Below are positions 1 through 8,555 of a stretch of 60,831 nt of DNA, one piece after another. The stretch spans positions 1-60,831 of the forward strand of contig CAKRES010000017.1 in the NCBI GenBank assembly GCA_934317845.1. The letters are read 5' to 3'. The notes under the pieces were generated by a model. The model saw nothing but the letters and a program-made list of their open reading frames with translations, did not search any database and was not told where the DNA came from. Source of the DNA: an uncultured Lachnospiraceae bacterium (GTDB lineage: Bacteria > Bacillota > Clostridia > Lachnospirales > Lachnospiraceae). The translations under genes and the position numbers were made by a program. Position 1 is the first letter of the stretch. Each line of letters starts with the position of its first letter.

Positions 1-6
1 GAATAT

Positions 7-56
7 CGCACTTTAAAACAAAAATAAAGTGCGTAAGTTTGTTACCGGTAACTTAC
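7..56. repeat. Two adjacent hairpins downstream of the giant coiled-coil gene
   Basis: A 9-bp perfect inverted repeat (7-15 with 25-33, cgcacttta/taaagtgcg) is followed by a second stem (33-37 with 52-56) that contains the palindrome gttaccggtaac at 41-52. They lie just past the stop codon of the minus-strand gene ending at 82 and may terminate or stabilise its transcript. No convincing T-tract follows on the minus strand, so the terminator role is only possible. Confidence 0.4.
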
Positions 57-81
57 ACACTTTATATTACACTCTCAAATT

Positions 82-3000
82 TTATAAATTAGAAATCAAA
101 TTCTTTTTCATTTCTGCAAATTCATCCTCTGTGATCAATCCATGCTCTAACATGATCTTGAGCTTACGGATCTTAAATTCAAAGTCTGTGAGCTCTGGGG
201 CAGTATCTTCTTCTTCCTCGCCCATTGTGAGGGACCCTTCATCAGAATCATTTGGAAGTCTTCCTGTAATACCTTCTCCCGGAACATAGTCGTCATGATC
301 TGCGTTTTCGTAGTTCAGATAGTTATCTTCGCCGGCAAGGGAGAGAGAAGAACCTCTTCCTTCTGCGATCGCAGCTTCTTTTGCAGCAGCCTCATCTGCC
401 TTGCTCTGAATATCATCCTGTTCCTGCTGCACCAGTTCTGCCGCTTTTTCTTCCTCTGATTTCAAGGAGAATTTGGACTTCTTGATCACTTGTTCTGCTT
501 CTTCGTTGGCTTCCTTGATCAAAGCATCGCGTTCTGCCTGCGCATCTGCCAGAGCTTCCTGTGCAGCAGCTGTAGCGGCTTCTAAGGAATCTGCCGGGTT
601 ATCTTCAATAATTACATTTGCCGCAGCACGGCGTTCCTGTTCTAATGCCTGTAATCTGGCTTCTTCCTCTGCCTCCAAACGTTCCTGTTCTTCGGCTTCT
701 TTTCTGGCTTTTTCTTCCGCCTCTAAGCGAGCCTGTTCCTCGGCTTCTTTTCTGGCTCTTTCTTCCGCTTCTAAGCGAGCCTGTTCCTCAGCTTCTTTTC
801 TGGCTTTTTCTTCTGCCTCTAAGCGAGCCTGTTCTTCTTTTTCTCTTAAAATACGTTCCTCTTCAAGGCGAGCCTGTTCCTCAGCTTCTTTTCTGGCTTT
901 TTCTTCTGCCGCTAACCGTGTCTGCTCCTCTAATTCCTTCTGTAGTTTTTCTTCTGCTTCTTTCTTTAAGCGTTCCTGTTCCAGTTTCTTTTCCTGTAAT
1001 TCACGCTCTAATTTTTCCATTTCTTCCGCTTCGCGCCGTGCCATTTCTTCCGCTGCAAGGCGAGCCTGTTCCTCCGCCTCAGCGATACGTCTGGCTTCTT
1101 CTTCTTTTTCTTTACGGATGCGTTCTTCCTCGGCTTCCTTTTCTAAGCGGATACGTTCTGCCTCTTCGGCTTCTTTTCTGGCTTCTTCTTCAGCAGCCTT
1201 TCTGGCAGCTTCTTCTCTGCGAGCCTGTTCTTCCGCAATTCGGCGCTGACGTTCTTCTTCCTCTTTCCGTTTTTTCTCTTCTTCTGCCGCTTTTTTCTCC
1301 GCTTCAATACGTGCGATCTTTTCTGCTTCCTGACGTTTTCTTTCTTCCTCTTCGCGGCGAGCCTGTTCTCTGGCTTCTGCTTCTTCTTTCAGTGCATTTT
1401 CTAAGATCTGCATTTCCTGCTCAAAGAGGGCACGCTGTTCTTCTTCACGTTTTTTACGCTGTTCTTCTTTCTGGCGACGTTCTTCTTCCTTGCGTTTTCG
1501 TTCTGCTTCTTCGCGAGCTTTTCTTTCTGCCTCTAAGCGAGCCTGTTCCTCGGCTTCCTTGCGTTTCCGTTCTTCTTCCTCGCGAGCTTTTCGCTCTGCT
1601 TCTAAACGAGCCTGTTCTTCGGCTTCACGTTGTTTTCTTTCTTCTTCCTCGCGAGCTTTTCGCTCTGCTTCTAAGCGAGCCTGTTCTTCGGCTTCACGCT
1701 GTTTTCTTTCTTCTTCCTCGCGAGCTTTTTGTTCTGCCTCTAAGCGAGCCTGTTCCTCGGCTTCCTTGCGTTTCCGTTCTTCTTCTTCCAAACGTTTTGC
1801 TTCTTCTTCGGCAGCGATCCGCGCCTGTTCTTCTTCAATTTCTTTCTGGGAGATCGCATCTAAGGCAGCCTGACGAAGGGCAGCAGCCTTTGCTTCCTCG
1901 GCTTCTTTTAATGCCTGCTGTTTGGCTTCTTCCGCTTCGCGAAGAGCAGCAGCTTTTGCTTCCTCCGCAGCTTTTAAAGCCTCCAAACGAGCTTCCTCGG
2001 CAGCCTTTAAGGCAGCGGCTTTTGCTTCTTCTGCTTCCTTGCGGACGCGCTCTGCTTCTGCAAGGGCAGCAGCTTTTGCTTCTTCCGCTTCTTTTCTGGC
2101 TTCTTCGGCAGCTTTCATAGCAGCAGCTCTGGCTTCTTCTGCCTCACGAAGAGCTTTGGCTTTCTCTGCTTCGGCTTGTGCTTTAGCATTTTCTGCTTCC
2201 TTGATCGCTTTTTCCTTTTCTTCATCCAGGATAGCAATGGCTTCGTCTGTTCCAACCTCGGCAACAGCTTGTCTTGTTTCGTATTCCTGATCTAAGATCT
2301 TAAAGCTTAACTCAGGAAAATGCTCCTCTAGGAAGGTGAGGGCAGCACCCGGAAGTTCAATCTCAAAGTCTTTTCTAAGCTTTGGGTTATAGTAGTTTAA
2401 TACGATATTATTGGCAGTACTTAAGTAATCTGCATTGCTGCTATGTTTAAAAGTATGCTCTATATCAGGAAGCACTGGAACATTATTGGACAAATGCCCC
2501 GGAAGATCAAATAATACATAGTTATGTAATGCAGTATCAATATCAAATTCCTGTTCTACAAAGCTGCCACCAAAATAGCTGTCACCAACCGGCATAGCTT
2601 TAGGTGTGTAGGAGAGTTTGCGGTAATAATGCAGATTTTCTTTTGCAATATAGGCAAGTGAAACATTGCGGCGTACTCCGCTGATATTTAAAAAGACGAT
2701 ATTTTTATCGCGATCCAGATAGAATCCTTTTAAGTTGTTGTCCTCAAGCTTTACGGTAAAGGCAGGGTTATTGGCCTTCTCAATATGTGCATTGTATTGA
2801 TGCAGGAAGTATTCCGCATCTTCCTTTTCCCGGATCAGACGGTATTCCTCCATCTTAGCAGTAGAGCGGTCTTTGGTATCCTTTGCCGCCTGCTTGATGA
2901 TGCCTGCGATCTCATCTGCTTCCGGAAGTCCCGGCAGATAGACACTGACATCCTCGATAAACTTGTCAACCTTACGTGTCAGATTGATCAAAAGTGCAGT

Positions 3001-3327
3001 CTGTCCCATAAATTTCACCGTTGTTACATCGGTGACATGAACCAGACAAAATTCAAAGGATTCCGAAGGACCTTTTGTGGCATCCTTCGTCACCATCTTT
3101 TCTTCCGAACCGGTGGCATCCTTTTCCGTAGGATCATAAATCTTCTCAATTCCGATGAATCCATCTCCTTGAATTGTAAATTTTGAAAGATAAAGACTGA
3201 TTCTAGTTTCTTTCCCAAACATTCCGCTTTTAAAGGTGGAGTACCAGTTATTGATCTTATCATTTTTGGCTTCACAGTTTTTACATAACAGAGTTGCGGA
3301 CTCTGCACCACAAATAGGACAATTCAT
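82..3327 (-). CDS. Zinc-ribbon, giant charged coiled-coil, SHOCT-domain protein
   Basis: This 1081-residue protein has no recognised specific function. It starts with a zinc-ribbon pair (CPIC near residues 4-7 and CKNC near 16-19). A predicted globular part of about 340 residues follows. Residues about 375-940 are an extreme Glu/Ala/Lys/Arg-rich helix built from repeats of 11, 16 and 23 residues. The C-terminal 36 residues match a SHOCT module (pattern KLKIMLEHGLITEDEFAEMK), a short helical domain usually linked to oligomerisation. There is no signal peptide or membrane segment, so a cytoplasmic scaffold or filament is plausible. The start is supported by a GGGAG ribosome site on the minus strand (gcaagggagagataagc-ATG). 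The gene is divergent from the spoIIIA operon and not part of it. Function is unknown; architecture is clear. Confidence 0.85.
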   Translation of the reverse strand: MNCPICGAESATLLCKNCEAKNDKINNWYSTFKSGMFGKETRISLYLSKFTIQGDGFIGIEKIYDPTEKDATGSEEKMVTKDATKGPSESFEFCLVHVTDVTTVKFMGQTALLINLTRKVDKFIEDVSVYLPGLPEADEIAGIIKQAAKDTKDRSTAKMEEYRLIREKEDAEYFLHQYNAHIEKANNPAFTVKLEDNNLKGFYLDRDKNIVFLNISGVRRNVSLAYIAKENLHYYRKLSYTPKAMPVGDSYFGGSFVEQEFDIDTALHNYVLFDLPGHLSNNVPVLPDIEHTFKHSSNADYLSTANNIVLNYYNPKLRKDFEIELPGAALTFLEEHFPELSFKILDQEYETRQAVAEVGTDEAIAILDEEKEKAIKEAENAKAQAEAEKAKALREAEEARAAAMKAAEEARKEAEEAKAAALAEAERVRKEAEEAKAAALKAAEEARLEALKAAEEAKAAALREAEEAKQQALKEAEEAKAAALRQAALDAISQKEIEEEQARIAAEEEAKRLEEEERKRKEAEEQARLEAEQKAREEEERKQREAEEQARLEAERKAREEEERKQREAEEQARLEAERKAREEEERKRKEAEEQARLEAERKAREEAERKRKEEERRQKEEQRKKREEEQRALFEQEMQILENALKEEAEAREQARREEEERKRQEAEKIARIEAEKKAAEEEKKRKEEEERQRRIAEEQARREEAARKAAEEEARKEAEEAERIRLEKEAEEERIRKEKEEEARRIAEAEEQARLAAEEMARREAEEMEKLERELQEKKLEQERLKKEAEEKLQKELEEQTRLAAEEKARKEAEEQARLEEERILREKEEQARLEAEEKARKEAEEQARLEAEERARKEAEEQARLEAEEKARKEAEEQERLEAEEEARLQALEQERRAAANVIIEDNPADSLEAATAAAQEALADAQAERDALIKEANEEAEQVIKKSKFSLKSEEEKAAELVQQEQDDIQSKADEAAAKEAAIAEGRGSSLSLAGEDNYLNYENADHDDYVPGEGITGRLPNDSDEGSLTMGEEEEDTAPELTDFEFKIRKLKIMLEHGLITEDEFAEMKKNLISNL
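675..880 (-). repeat. 48-bp tandem repeat inside the coiled-coil gene
   Basis: The marker gcctgttc recurs at 731, 779 and 827 (exact 48-bp steps) and again at 872 (45-bp step). Each unit encodes 16 residues of the type EEQARLEAEEKARKEA. Copies are nearly identical at DNA level, which points to recent duplication rather than selection on the protein alone. Confidence 0.8.
1495..1800 (-). repeat. 69-bp tandem repeat inside the coiled-coil gene
   Basis: The marker gcctgttc occurs at 1541, 1610, 1679 and 1748, exactly 69 bp apart. Each unit encodes 23 residues (KQREAEEQARLEAERKAREEEER type). The near identity of the middle copies suggests copy number may vary between strains without shifting frame. 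Confidence 0.85.
1880..2115 (-). repeat. 33-bp (11-residue) hendecad repeats in the coiled-coil gene
   Basis: Residues about 405-483 consist of degenerate 11-residue units such as AEEAKAAALKA. An 11-residue period is the hendecad signature of a nearly straight or right-handed coiled coil, unlike the 16- and 23-residue units that follow. Confidence 0.7.
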
Positions 3328-3361
3328 GCTTATCTCTCCCTTGCTGATAGTCTAAAAATAC

Positions 3362-3390
3362 ATACTATAATTGTACTGTAAAATAGCCAA
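3362..3390 (-). promoter_or_regulatory. Possible sigma-A promoter of the coiled-coil gene
   Basis: On the minus strand TTGGCT (3390-3385) and TAGTAT (3367-3362) are separated by 17 bp, about 35 bp before the start codon at 3327. The match to consensus is moderate. Confidence 0.35.
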
Positions 3391-3499
3391 AAAATCAAAT
3401 TTTTTTTGCTTTTTTTCGGTGATTTTCATAAATATATGGAGTTGAATACCTTAATTTATAAAAAAAGTGTAAAAATAAAAAACTTGTCCGGGAAAAGTG

Positions 3500-3528
3500 G
3501 TCATAAAACAGTCATTTGCACATATATA
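3500..3528 (+). promoter_or_regulatory. Possible sigma-E-type promoter of the spoIIIA operon
   Basis: GTCATAAA (3500-3507) and CATATATA (3521-3528) are spaced by 13 bp and lie 34 bp upstream of the spoIIIAA start. This resembles the mother-cell sigma-E pattern (ATA-containing -35, CATA-containing -10), and spoIIIA is a known sigma-E operon. The elements are AT-rich, so chance matches are possible. Confidence 0.35.
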
Positions 3529-3562
3529 TTTCAATGAGTCAAAGGGAGGAGGTACGTTTGAC

Positions 3563-4543
3563 ATGAAGGAAATGGATGAGATTTTACATATTTTACCATA
3601 TACTCTGCGACGGATCTTTCAAACACACCCGGAATTATTTCAGGGACTTTTAGAGATCCGGCTGCGCGTGGGACAACCTGTGGGTATTCATTATGCCAGA
3701 GGTAATTATTTTCTGGGAAAAAATGGAACAAAGGAGGTGCTGCATAAAAACATATGGATCGTGGAGCAGAGTTGGCTGACAGAAGTGCTTGACACGATCA
3801 GCAGTTATTCGCTCTATGCTTTTGAGGAGGAAATGCGACAGGGGTATGTAACGATCCGGGGCGGCCACAGAGTTGGGATTGCCGGAGAGATCACAATGGA
3901 GGGGGAGAAGGTGATGCAGATAAAGCATATTACATTTATGAATATCCGTGTGGCAAGACAGTATCCGGGCTGTGCCAGGGGGTGTCTGCCTTATATTACA
4001 GGAGAAAATGGAATTTTAAGTACATTGCTGCTTTCTCCGCCGCGCTGTGGGAAAACAACGATATTAAGAGATCTGATCCGTATGATCTCGTGTGGCGAGG
4101 GATTGTCCAGAGGTTATCAGGTTGGTGTAGTAGATGAACGTTCGGAGTTGGCAGCCTGTTATTTTGGGATTCCCCAAAATGATGTGGGAAACCGCACGGA
4201 TGTGTTGGATGGTTGTCCAAAAGCGGAGGGGATCACGATGCTGCTGCGAGCAATGGCACCAGAGGTGATCGCAGTGGATGAGATCGGGGGAAGCCGGGAT
4301 CTGGAAGCTGTCAAAGGCGTAGCAGGCTGTGGTGTCAGTATGCTGGCCACGGCACATGCGGAAGGTATGGAGGAGTTGATCAGTCGTCCGCTTTTGAAAT
4401 CATTTGTGGAGATGCATTTGTTTCAACGTTATATTCTGCTGGATTCCGGCCGGTTTTTAGGAACTATCCGTGCCGTGTATAACGATCATGGGGCTTGTAT
4501 GTATCAAAAGACGATGGAGGACAGGGTGATGCAATGCGGTTAA
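3563..4543 (+). CDS. spoIIIAA: Stage III sporulation protein AA, ATPase
   Basis: SpoIIIAA is the cytoplasmic ATPase of the SpoIIIA-SpoIIQ channel joining mother cell and forespore; it is related to type II/IV secretion ATPases. The 326-residue product has a Walker A (SPPRCGKTT, around residues 155-163) and a Walker B (VIAVDEIGG, around 236-244). The start at 3563 was chosen because AAGGGAGGAGGT sits about 10 bases upstream; a longer reading frame extends back to 3497 without such a site. It is the first gene of the complete spoIIIAA-AH operon and overlaps spoIIIAB by 10 bp. Confidence 0.96.
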   Translation: MKEMDEILHILPYTLRRIFQTHPELFQGLLEIRLRVGQPVGIHYARGNYFLGKNGTKEVLHKNIWIVEQSWLTEVLDTISSYSLYAFEEEMRQGYVTIRGGHRVGIAGEITMEGEKVMQIKHITFMNIRVARQYPGCARGCLPYITGENGILSTLLLSPPRCGKTTILRDLIRMISCGEGLSRGYQVGVVDERSELAACYFGIPQNDVGNRTDVLDGCPKAEGITMLLRAMAPEVIAVDEIGGSRDLEAVKGVAGCGVSMLATAHAEGMEELISRPLLKSFVEMHLFQRYILLDSGRFLGTIRAVYNDHGACMYQKTMEDRVMQCG

Positions 4544-5043
4544 TGGCAGCACTGCTGTTTGTTCTAAGTGGAGGACTGGGAGCAGTGGAAACGGGGAGAA
4601 TATATCAGGAACGGCAGAGACAGCGAAACATCTGGTATCAGAAGTTATTGCTGCTGCAGGGGGAGATCACATATGGACATACCGTGCTCTCTGAGATTTT
4701 TTTTAAGCTTGCCGGAGAGCAGAAGGGGGTGGTGGAGGAGTTCTTTTATGCGCTTGCAAAAGTACTTCAGGAAGTGCCTCAGCGAGCAGCATATCTTACA
4801 GCTTGTGAGCAGAAAGGAAGCAAGCTTTCCAGTGCCCTGCATTTGTCACCGGATCCGCTTCTTACGATGCTTCAAAGTCTGGGGCAGTTAAATCGGAAAA
4901 CAGAGCTTTTACAGGTGGAGTATTACATGAAGCAGGTGGAGCAGGAGATCGCACTGCATCAGCAGCAGGAACTGGCAGACCGAAAAATAAATCAGGCATT
5001 ATTTGTGTCTTCCGGTGTGGGGATCGCATTGCTGCTGCTTTGA
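4534..5043 (+). CDS. spoIIIAB: Stage III sporulation protein AB
   Basis: SpoIIIAB is a small membrane-anchored protein of the SpoIIIA complex, resembling GspF-type inner membrane platform proteins. The 169-residue product has hydrophobic segments at both ends (residues about 3-16 and the last 15) flanking a helical, Gln/Glu-rich middle, as is usual for the family. The ATG at 4534 lies within the end of spoIIIAA, and translational coupling is likely. It is followed after 14 bp by spoIIIAC. Confidence 0.92.
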   Translation: MRLMAALLFVLSGGLGAVETGRIYQERQRQRNIWYQKLLLLQGEITYGHTVLSEIFFKLAGEQKGVVEEFFYALAKVLQEVPQRAAYLTACEQKGSKLSSALHLSPDPLLTMLQSLGQLNRKTELLQVEYYMKQVEQEIALHQQQELADRKINQALFVSSGVGIALLLL

Positions 5044-5057
5044 GAAAGGAGTACCAA

Positions 5058-5252
5058 ATGGATATTCAGCTGATTTTTAAAATTGCAGCGGTCGGAATGA
5101 TCGTAACAGTACTGAATCAGGTGCTGAAGCATGCCGGACGGGACGAGCATGCGTTTCTTGTCACACTGGCCGGATTGCTGCTTGTGCTTGTCTGGCTGCT
5201 CCCTTATGTGGCGGATCTGTTTGATTCCATGCGGCGGCTGTTTTCACTATAA
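5058..5252 (+). CDS. spoIIIAC: Stage III sporulation protein AC
   Basis: This 64-residue integral membrane protein has two hydrophobic helices (about residues 5-24 and 34-56), typical of SpoIIIAC. The start at 5058 follows the ribosome site GAAAGGAGT; a TTG six codons upstream would overlap spoIIIAB and has no site of its own. SpoIIIAC and SpoIIIAD resemble each other and sit in the membrane core of the feeding-tube channel. Confidence 0.93.
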   Translation: MDIQLIFKIAAVGMIVTVLNQVLKHAGRDEHAFLVTLAGLLLVLVWLLPYVADLFDSMRRLFSL

Positions 5253-5264
5253 AGGCGGGATAGT

Positions 5265-5660
5265 ATGAACATCATTGAAATTGTGGGGATCGCATTGACT
5301 GGAGCGTTGTTGTCTTTGTGGATCGGACAGATCAACCGGGCATTCGGTGTGTATGTTATGGTGGCAGCAGGAGTGTTGTTGTTGTTTTGCTGTTACGATG
5401 GCATCCGGATGTTTATGGATTTTATGGAAGTGTTTTTTACAAGGCTTTCGGATCAGGCGGTTTATTTGAAAATATTATGCAAACTGGTAGGTATCGCCTA
5501 TCTTTGTGAATTTACGAGCAGTATATGTAAGGATGCCGGATGTATGAGCTTGTCCTCGCAGGTAGAGGTGGTGGGAAGGCTGTTGATGATCGTATGTGCT
5601 CTTCCTATTCTGACGAACCTTCTGACTGTGATCGAGGAGGTGTTTTCCGGTGAGATTTAG
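5265..5660 (+). CDS. spoIIIAD: Stage III sporulation protein AD
   Basis: The 131-residue product has four hydrophobic stretches and the family pattern, starting MNIIEIVGIALTGALL. It is of normal length. It lies 12 bp after spoIIIAC and overlaps the GTG start of spoIIIAE by 11 bp. Its role is in the membrane part of the SpoIIIA channel. Confidence 0.93.
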   Translation: MNIIEIVGIALTGALLSLWIGQINRAFGVYVMVAAGVLLLFCCYDGIRMFMDFMEVFFTRLSDQAVYLKILCKLVGIAYLCEFTSSICKDAGCMSLSSQVEVVGRLLMIVCALPILTNLLTVIEEVFSGEI

Positions 5661-6807
5661 AGTTGCAGCCTGTTTTTTTCTTTTTTCTCTGTCTCTTTTT
5701 TTGTTGCGTCCGGTTTTTGTCGTGGAAGCAGAGGATGCGGAGGAGAAAGAGCAGCCAGAGCATGTCATGCTTACTTATATGGAAGAGACATTGGCGAAAG
5801 AGTTTCGACAGTGGGAGCGGCTTTGCCGGGCGGAGGGTGAGGATTCCCTGATCAAACGGTTGTTAAATGGAGAACAGCTTTCTTTTGAAAATGCACGAAA
5901 AAAAATGGTACAGGCGGTGAAAGAACAGTTTTCCTTTGAAAAAGAAACGTTATTCCGGCTGTTGTTTTTAGGAGTGCTTTCCGGATTCTTTGCCAATTTT
6001 GAAAATCTGACTCTGCGCAAATATATCGGTGAGACAGGGTATTATGTTATCTACATGCTGCTTCTTATGCTTTTGATGGTGTGCTTTAAACATATTTATT
6101 CGGATACTGTAAAGGCAATGGAGGGACTGCTTGGCGGGATTCAAACGATTCTTCCTGTGTATGTATTTTCTCTTTTTTTGTCTGGAAATATACAGACAGC
6201 ATCCGGCTCCTACCTGTTTTTACTCACAGTGATCACGGCGGTAGATGTTATTTTAAAGAAGATCATTTTACCATTGATCTATTTTTATTTTGTACTCACG
6301 CTGATGGATCACAGTATGCAGGAGTTGAAATTTAGCAGGCTGTCTTCCTTTTTAAAAAGTGTGATCGTGTGGTTGATGCGTTTTTTGTTTGGAGCAGTTA
6401 CGGGGATGCAGGTGGTACAATGTCTGCTTCTGCCTGCGACAGACCGGGCAAAGGCGTCCAACTTCTCGAAAAGTCTGGCAGCTATTCCGGGGCTCGGTTC
6501 CAGTGCCAGAGCGTTGACCGGCACACTCCTTCAGTCTGCCAATGTATTAAAGCAGACACTGGGAGTGGCAGCGATGATCCTGATTCTGCTTCTGGTCCTG
6601 GTCCCCGCAGCGAAACTTTTGTTTGTGATCGGAAGTTATCAATTGGTAGCAGCTTTGCTGCAGCCGGTGGCTCACCCCAAGGTGTCATCTCTGATCGCCA
6701 GTCTTTCTTCCAGTGCAAAATTGTTGTTTCAAGCAGTGGTATCATCATCTATTTTGTTTTTGATATTGATCGCATTGGTCACAGCATCCAGTCAGGCAGG
6801 AGGGTAA
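5650..6807 (+). CDS. spoIIIAE: Stage III sporulation protein AE
   Basis: SpoIIIAE is the large polytopic membrane protein of the SpoIIIA complex. The 385-residue product begins with a signal-like hydrophobic segment (residues 6-24), then an extracytoplasmic acidic helical part, then a series of transmembrane helices from about residue 95 onward. The start is a GTG at 5650, preceded by a GGAGG site at about 5636-5640, overlapping the end of spoIIIAD. Length matches the family. Confidence 0.93.
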   Translation: MRFRVAACFFLFSLSLFLLRPVFVVEAEDAEEKEQPEHVMLTYMEETLAKEFRQWERLCRAEGEDSLIKRLLNGEQLSFENARKKMVQAVKEQFSFEKETLFRLLFLGVLSGFFANFENLTLRKYIGETGYYVIYMLLLMLLMVCFKHIYSDTVKAMEGLLGGIQTILPVYVFSLFLSGNIQTASGSYLFLLTVITAVDVILKKIILPLIYFYFVLTLMDHSMQELKFSRLSSFLKSVIVWLMRFLFGAVTGMQVVQCLLLPATDRAKASNFSKSLAAIPGLGSSARALTGTLLQSANVLKQTLGVAAMILILLLVLVPAAKLLFVIGSYQLVAALLQPVAHPKVSSLIASLSSSAKLLFQAVVSSSILFLILIALVTASSQAGG

Positions 6808-6810
6808 CGT

Positions 6811-7095
6811 ATGAAGGAATACATGAGTTCCATCTTATATATGACATTATTTATTGCATTTTTGAGTCATATTCTTCCTAATGAAAAGAACCGTCGGTTG
6901 TTTCATATTATTTCCGGATTTTTGCTGTTGTTGGTATTTTTGCAGCCCATGCTTCATATGACCGGAGTAGAGCAGGAATTAAAAAAGCGTTATGAATGGT
7001 TAAATGAGAGTGTGTTTTGTGGAGAAGAAGTGGATGCGGATGCCTTTGCTGCATGGATCAAACAGCAGGAGCAAAAGGAAAGGAGAGTACCATGA
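6811..7095 (+). CDS. spoIIIAF: Stage III sporulation protein AF, short form
   Basis: Position and the N-terminal pair of membrane helices (residues about 5-20 and 27-45) identify SpoIIIAF. At 94 residues it is less than half the length of the B. subtilis protein (about 200 residues), whose C-terminal half is a ring-building domain. Here the gene ends cleanly in the ATGA overlap with spoIIIAG, so the shortness looks native and not a sequencing frameshift. It presumably keeps only the membrane-anchoring function. Confidence 0.85.
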   Translation: MKEYMSSILYMTLFIAFLSHILPNEKNRRLFHIISGFLLLLVFLQPMLHMTGVEQELKKRYEWLNESVFCGEEVDADAFAAWIKQQEQKERRVP

Positions 7096-7688
7096 AAAAT
7101 ATATTGGAACAGGGAAAAGAAAAAACAGGAAAATGGATGACAGATATAAAAGAAGCGGTGAAAAAAACCGGATACGTTAAAGTGATCGTCCTGGTTGTTC
7201 TTGCCTTGCTCCTGCTTGTCTTTAGTTTTCCGGAAACGAACCGTTCAAAGGAGCAGAAAAATGGTGATAAACATGCTCAGTCGGAAAGTACGAAGACCGG
7301 GGTGTCCGATTATGAAGCGGAATTAGAAAGCCGGCTCATCCGTCTGTTATCCAAAGTAGATGGGGTGGGAAAGGTATCTGTAATGATCACATTAAAGGCG
7401 GGAGCAGAGCAGGTGGTAGACAAAGACAGCAATGTGTCAAGTGAGGAGCAGTCAGAGGAGAACAAAAGCAGTGCGTCGGGAAGCCGGGAAGATCAGACCG
7501 TGCTGTTAGAGGACGGATCCGGCAGCCAGTCGCCGTATGTGGTAAAGGAGATCAAGCCGGAGGTGGCAGGGGTGGTCATCATTTGCGAGGGAGGGGACGA
7601 TCCGAAAGTAGTGAGTGAGATCGTGGCATCTTCCGAAGTTCTATTTTCTATTTCCGCACATAAAATTAAAGTAATGAAAATGAAATAA
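7092..7688 (+). CDS. spoIIIAG: Stage III sporulation protein AG
   Basis: SpoIIIAG forms a large ring in the intermembrane space during engulfment. The 198-residue product has one transmembrane helix at about residues 29-46, then a ring-building-type domain starting near SRLIRLLSKVDGVGKVSVMI, interrupted by a Ser/Glu-rich insertion, and ending ISAHKIKVMKMK. The start at 7092 overlaps the spoIIIAF stop (ATGA) and is preceded by AGGAGAG. Confidence 0.94.
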   Translation: MKNILEQGKEKTGKWMTDIKEAVKKTGYVKVIVLVVLALLLLVFSFPETNRSKEQKNGDKHAQSESTKTGVSDYEAELESRLIRLLSKVDGVGKVSVMITLKAGAEQVVDKDSNVSSEEQSEENKSSASGSREDQTVLLEDGSGSQSPYVVKEIKPEVAGVVIICEGGDDPKVVSEIVASSEVLFSISAHKIKVMKMK

Positions 7689-7704
7689 GCAATGGAGGGA
7701 AGCT

Positions 7705-8430
7705 ATGAAGAAGGGAAAACGGAAAAATCAGATCGTGATCACAGCACTTGCACTCATGATCGCTGTGGCAGGGTATTTGAATTTCTCAGGAAAGGAATTC
7801 TCCCTGTCTGAAGCCAAGAACACCAAAAAGCAGGAAAAAACAGATGAGGTAGCACTGGATCTGACCGATGAGGATATGCTTTCCTATTCGGATCTGACAT
7901 CCGATACGAAGGAAACAATGGTATCTGCGGATGCTGCGGGATCAGAAGTGTCCAAAGATGCGGCAGAAGAAACGCTGAATCCGGATGTTTCCGATGGTGG
8001 GGATGACAGTCTGATCAGTGCAGCAGTGACCGATGATGTAAAAGGTGCAGAGGAAGTGGCGGAGACCAAAAGTGATGCGGTGGTAAATGCCGTAATGAAA
8101 GCGCAGCTGAGCAAAGAACAGTCCCGTGCCCAGAATAAGGAAATGTTAAATGATCTGATCAACAATGAAAATGCAACCAAGAAACAGAAAAAAGAGGCAG
8201 CTAACCGTCTGATGCAGCTTTCTGATTTTATGGAGAAAGAAGCGGCGGCAGAACAGGTATTAAGTGCCAAAGGATATGAAAATGCAATGGTGAGCATGTC
8301 GGAGGATGCGGTAGACGTCATGGTTTCCTTAGATGAGATCACCGATGTAGACCGCGCAAAGATTGAAGATGTTGTGCAAAGAAAAACGGGAGTTTCAATA
8401 AATAATATTGTGATTAGTTCGTTTAAGTGA
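7705..8430 (+). CDS. spoIIIAH: Stage III sporulation protein AH
   Basis: SpoIIIAH is the mother-cell partner that binds SpoIIQ across the septum and has a YscJ/FliF-like ring domain. The 241-residue product has a single N-terminal transmembrane segment (about residues 8-24), an acidic Ser/Asp/Ala-rich linker (about 30-135), and the conserved C-terminal domain (about 140-241, from EMLNDLINNENATKKQK onward). It is the last gene of the operon. No spoIIQ gene is in the window. Confidence 0.94.
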   Translation: MKKGKRKNQIVITALALMIAVAGYLNFSGKEFSLSEAKNTKKQEKTDEVALDLTDEDMLSYSDLTSDTKETMVSADAAGSEVSKDAAEETLNPDVSDGGDDSLISAAVTDDVKGAEEVAETKSDAVVNAVMKAQLSKEQSRAQNKEMLNDLINNENATKKQKKEAANRLMQLSDFMEKEAAAEQVLSAKGYENAMVSMSEDAVDVMVSLDEITDVDRAKIEDVVQRKTGVSINNIVISSFK

Positions 8431-8436
8431 TATAAT
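8408..8436 (+). promoter_or_regulatory. Sigma-A promoter for the Asp23-nusB segment
   Basis: TTGTGA (8408-8413) and TATAAT (8431-8436) are separated by exactly 17 bp. The -35 lies inside the end of spoIIIAH, giving a vegetative start for the downstream genes independent of the sporulation operon. Confidence 0.6.
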
Positions 8437-8555
8437 ACGGTATATATGTGAGTTGCATAATTTAGAGAGGATGCGTTTATAATCTTTTTGGGAGGAGATT
8501 CTCCCCCGCACCAAAAGTGATGCACTTCATTGATGATGAGAAAGGATGGAAGGTT

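Noticed and set aside
473..2290. Long + strand open frames (up to 500 codons) rich in Ser/Leu/Pro across the left end
   Set aside because: They are mirror frames of the repetitive Glu/Ala/Lys/Arg coding sequence on the minus strand; composition is low-complexity and there are no ribosome sites.
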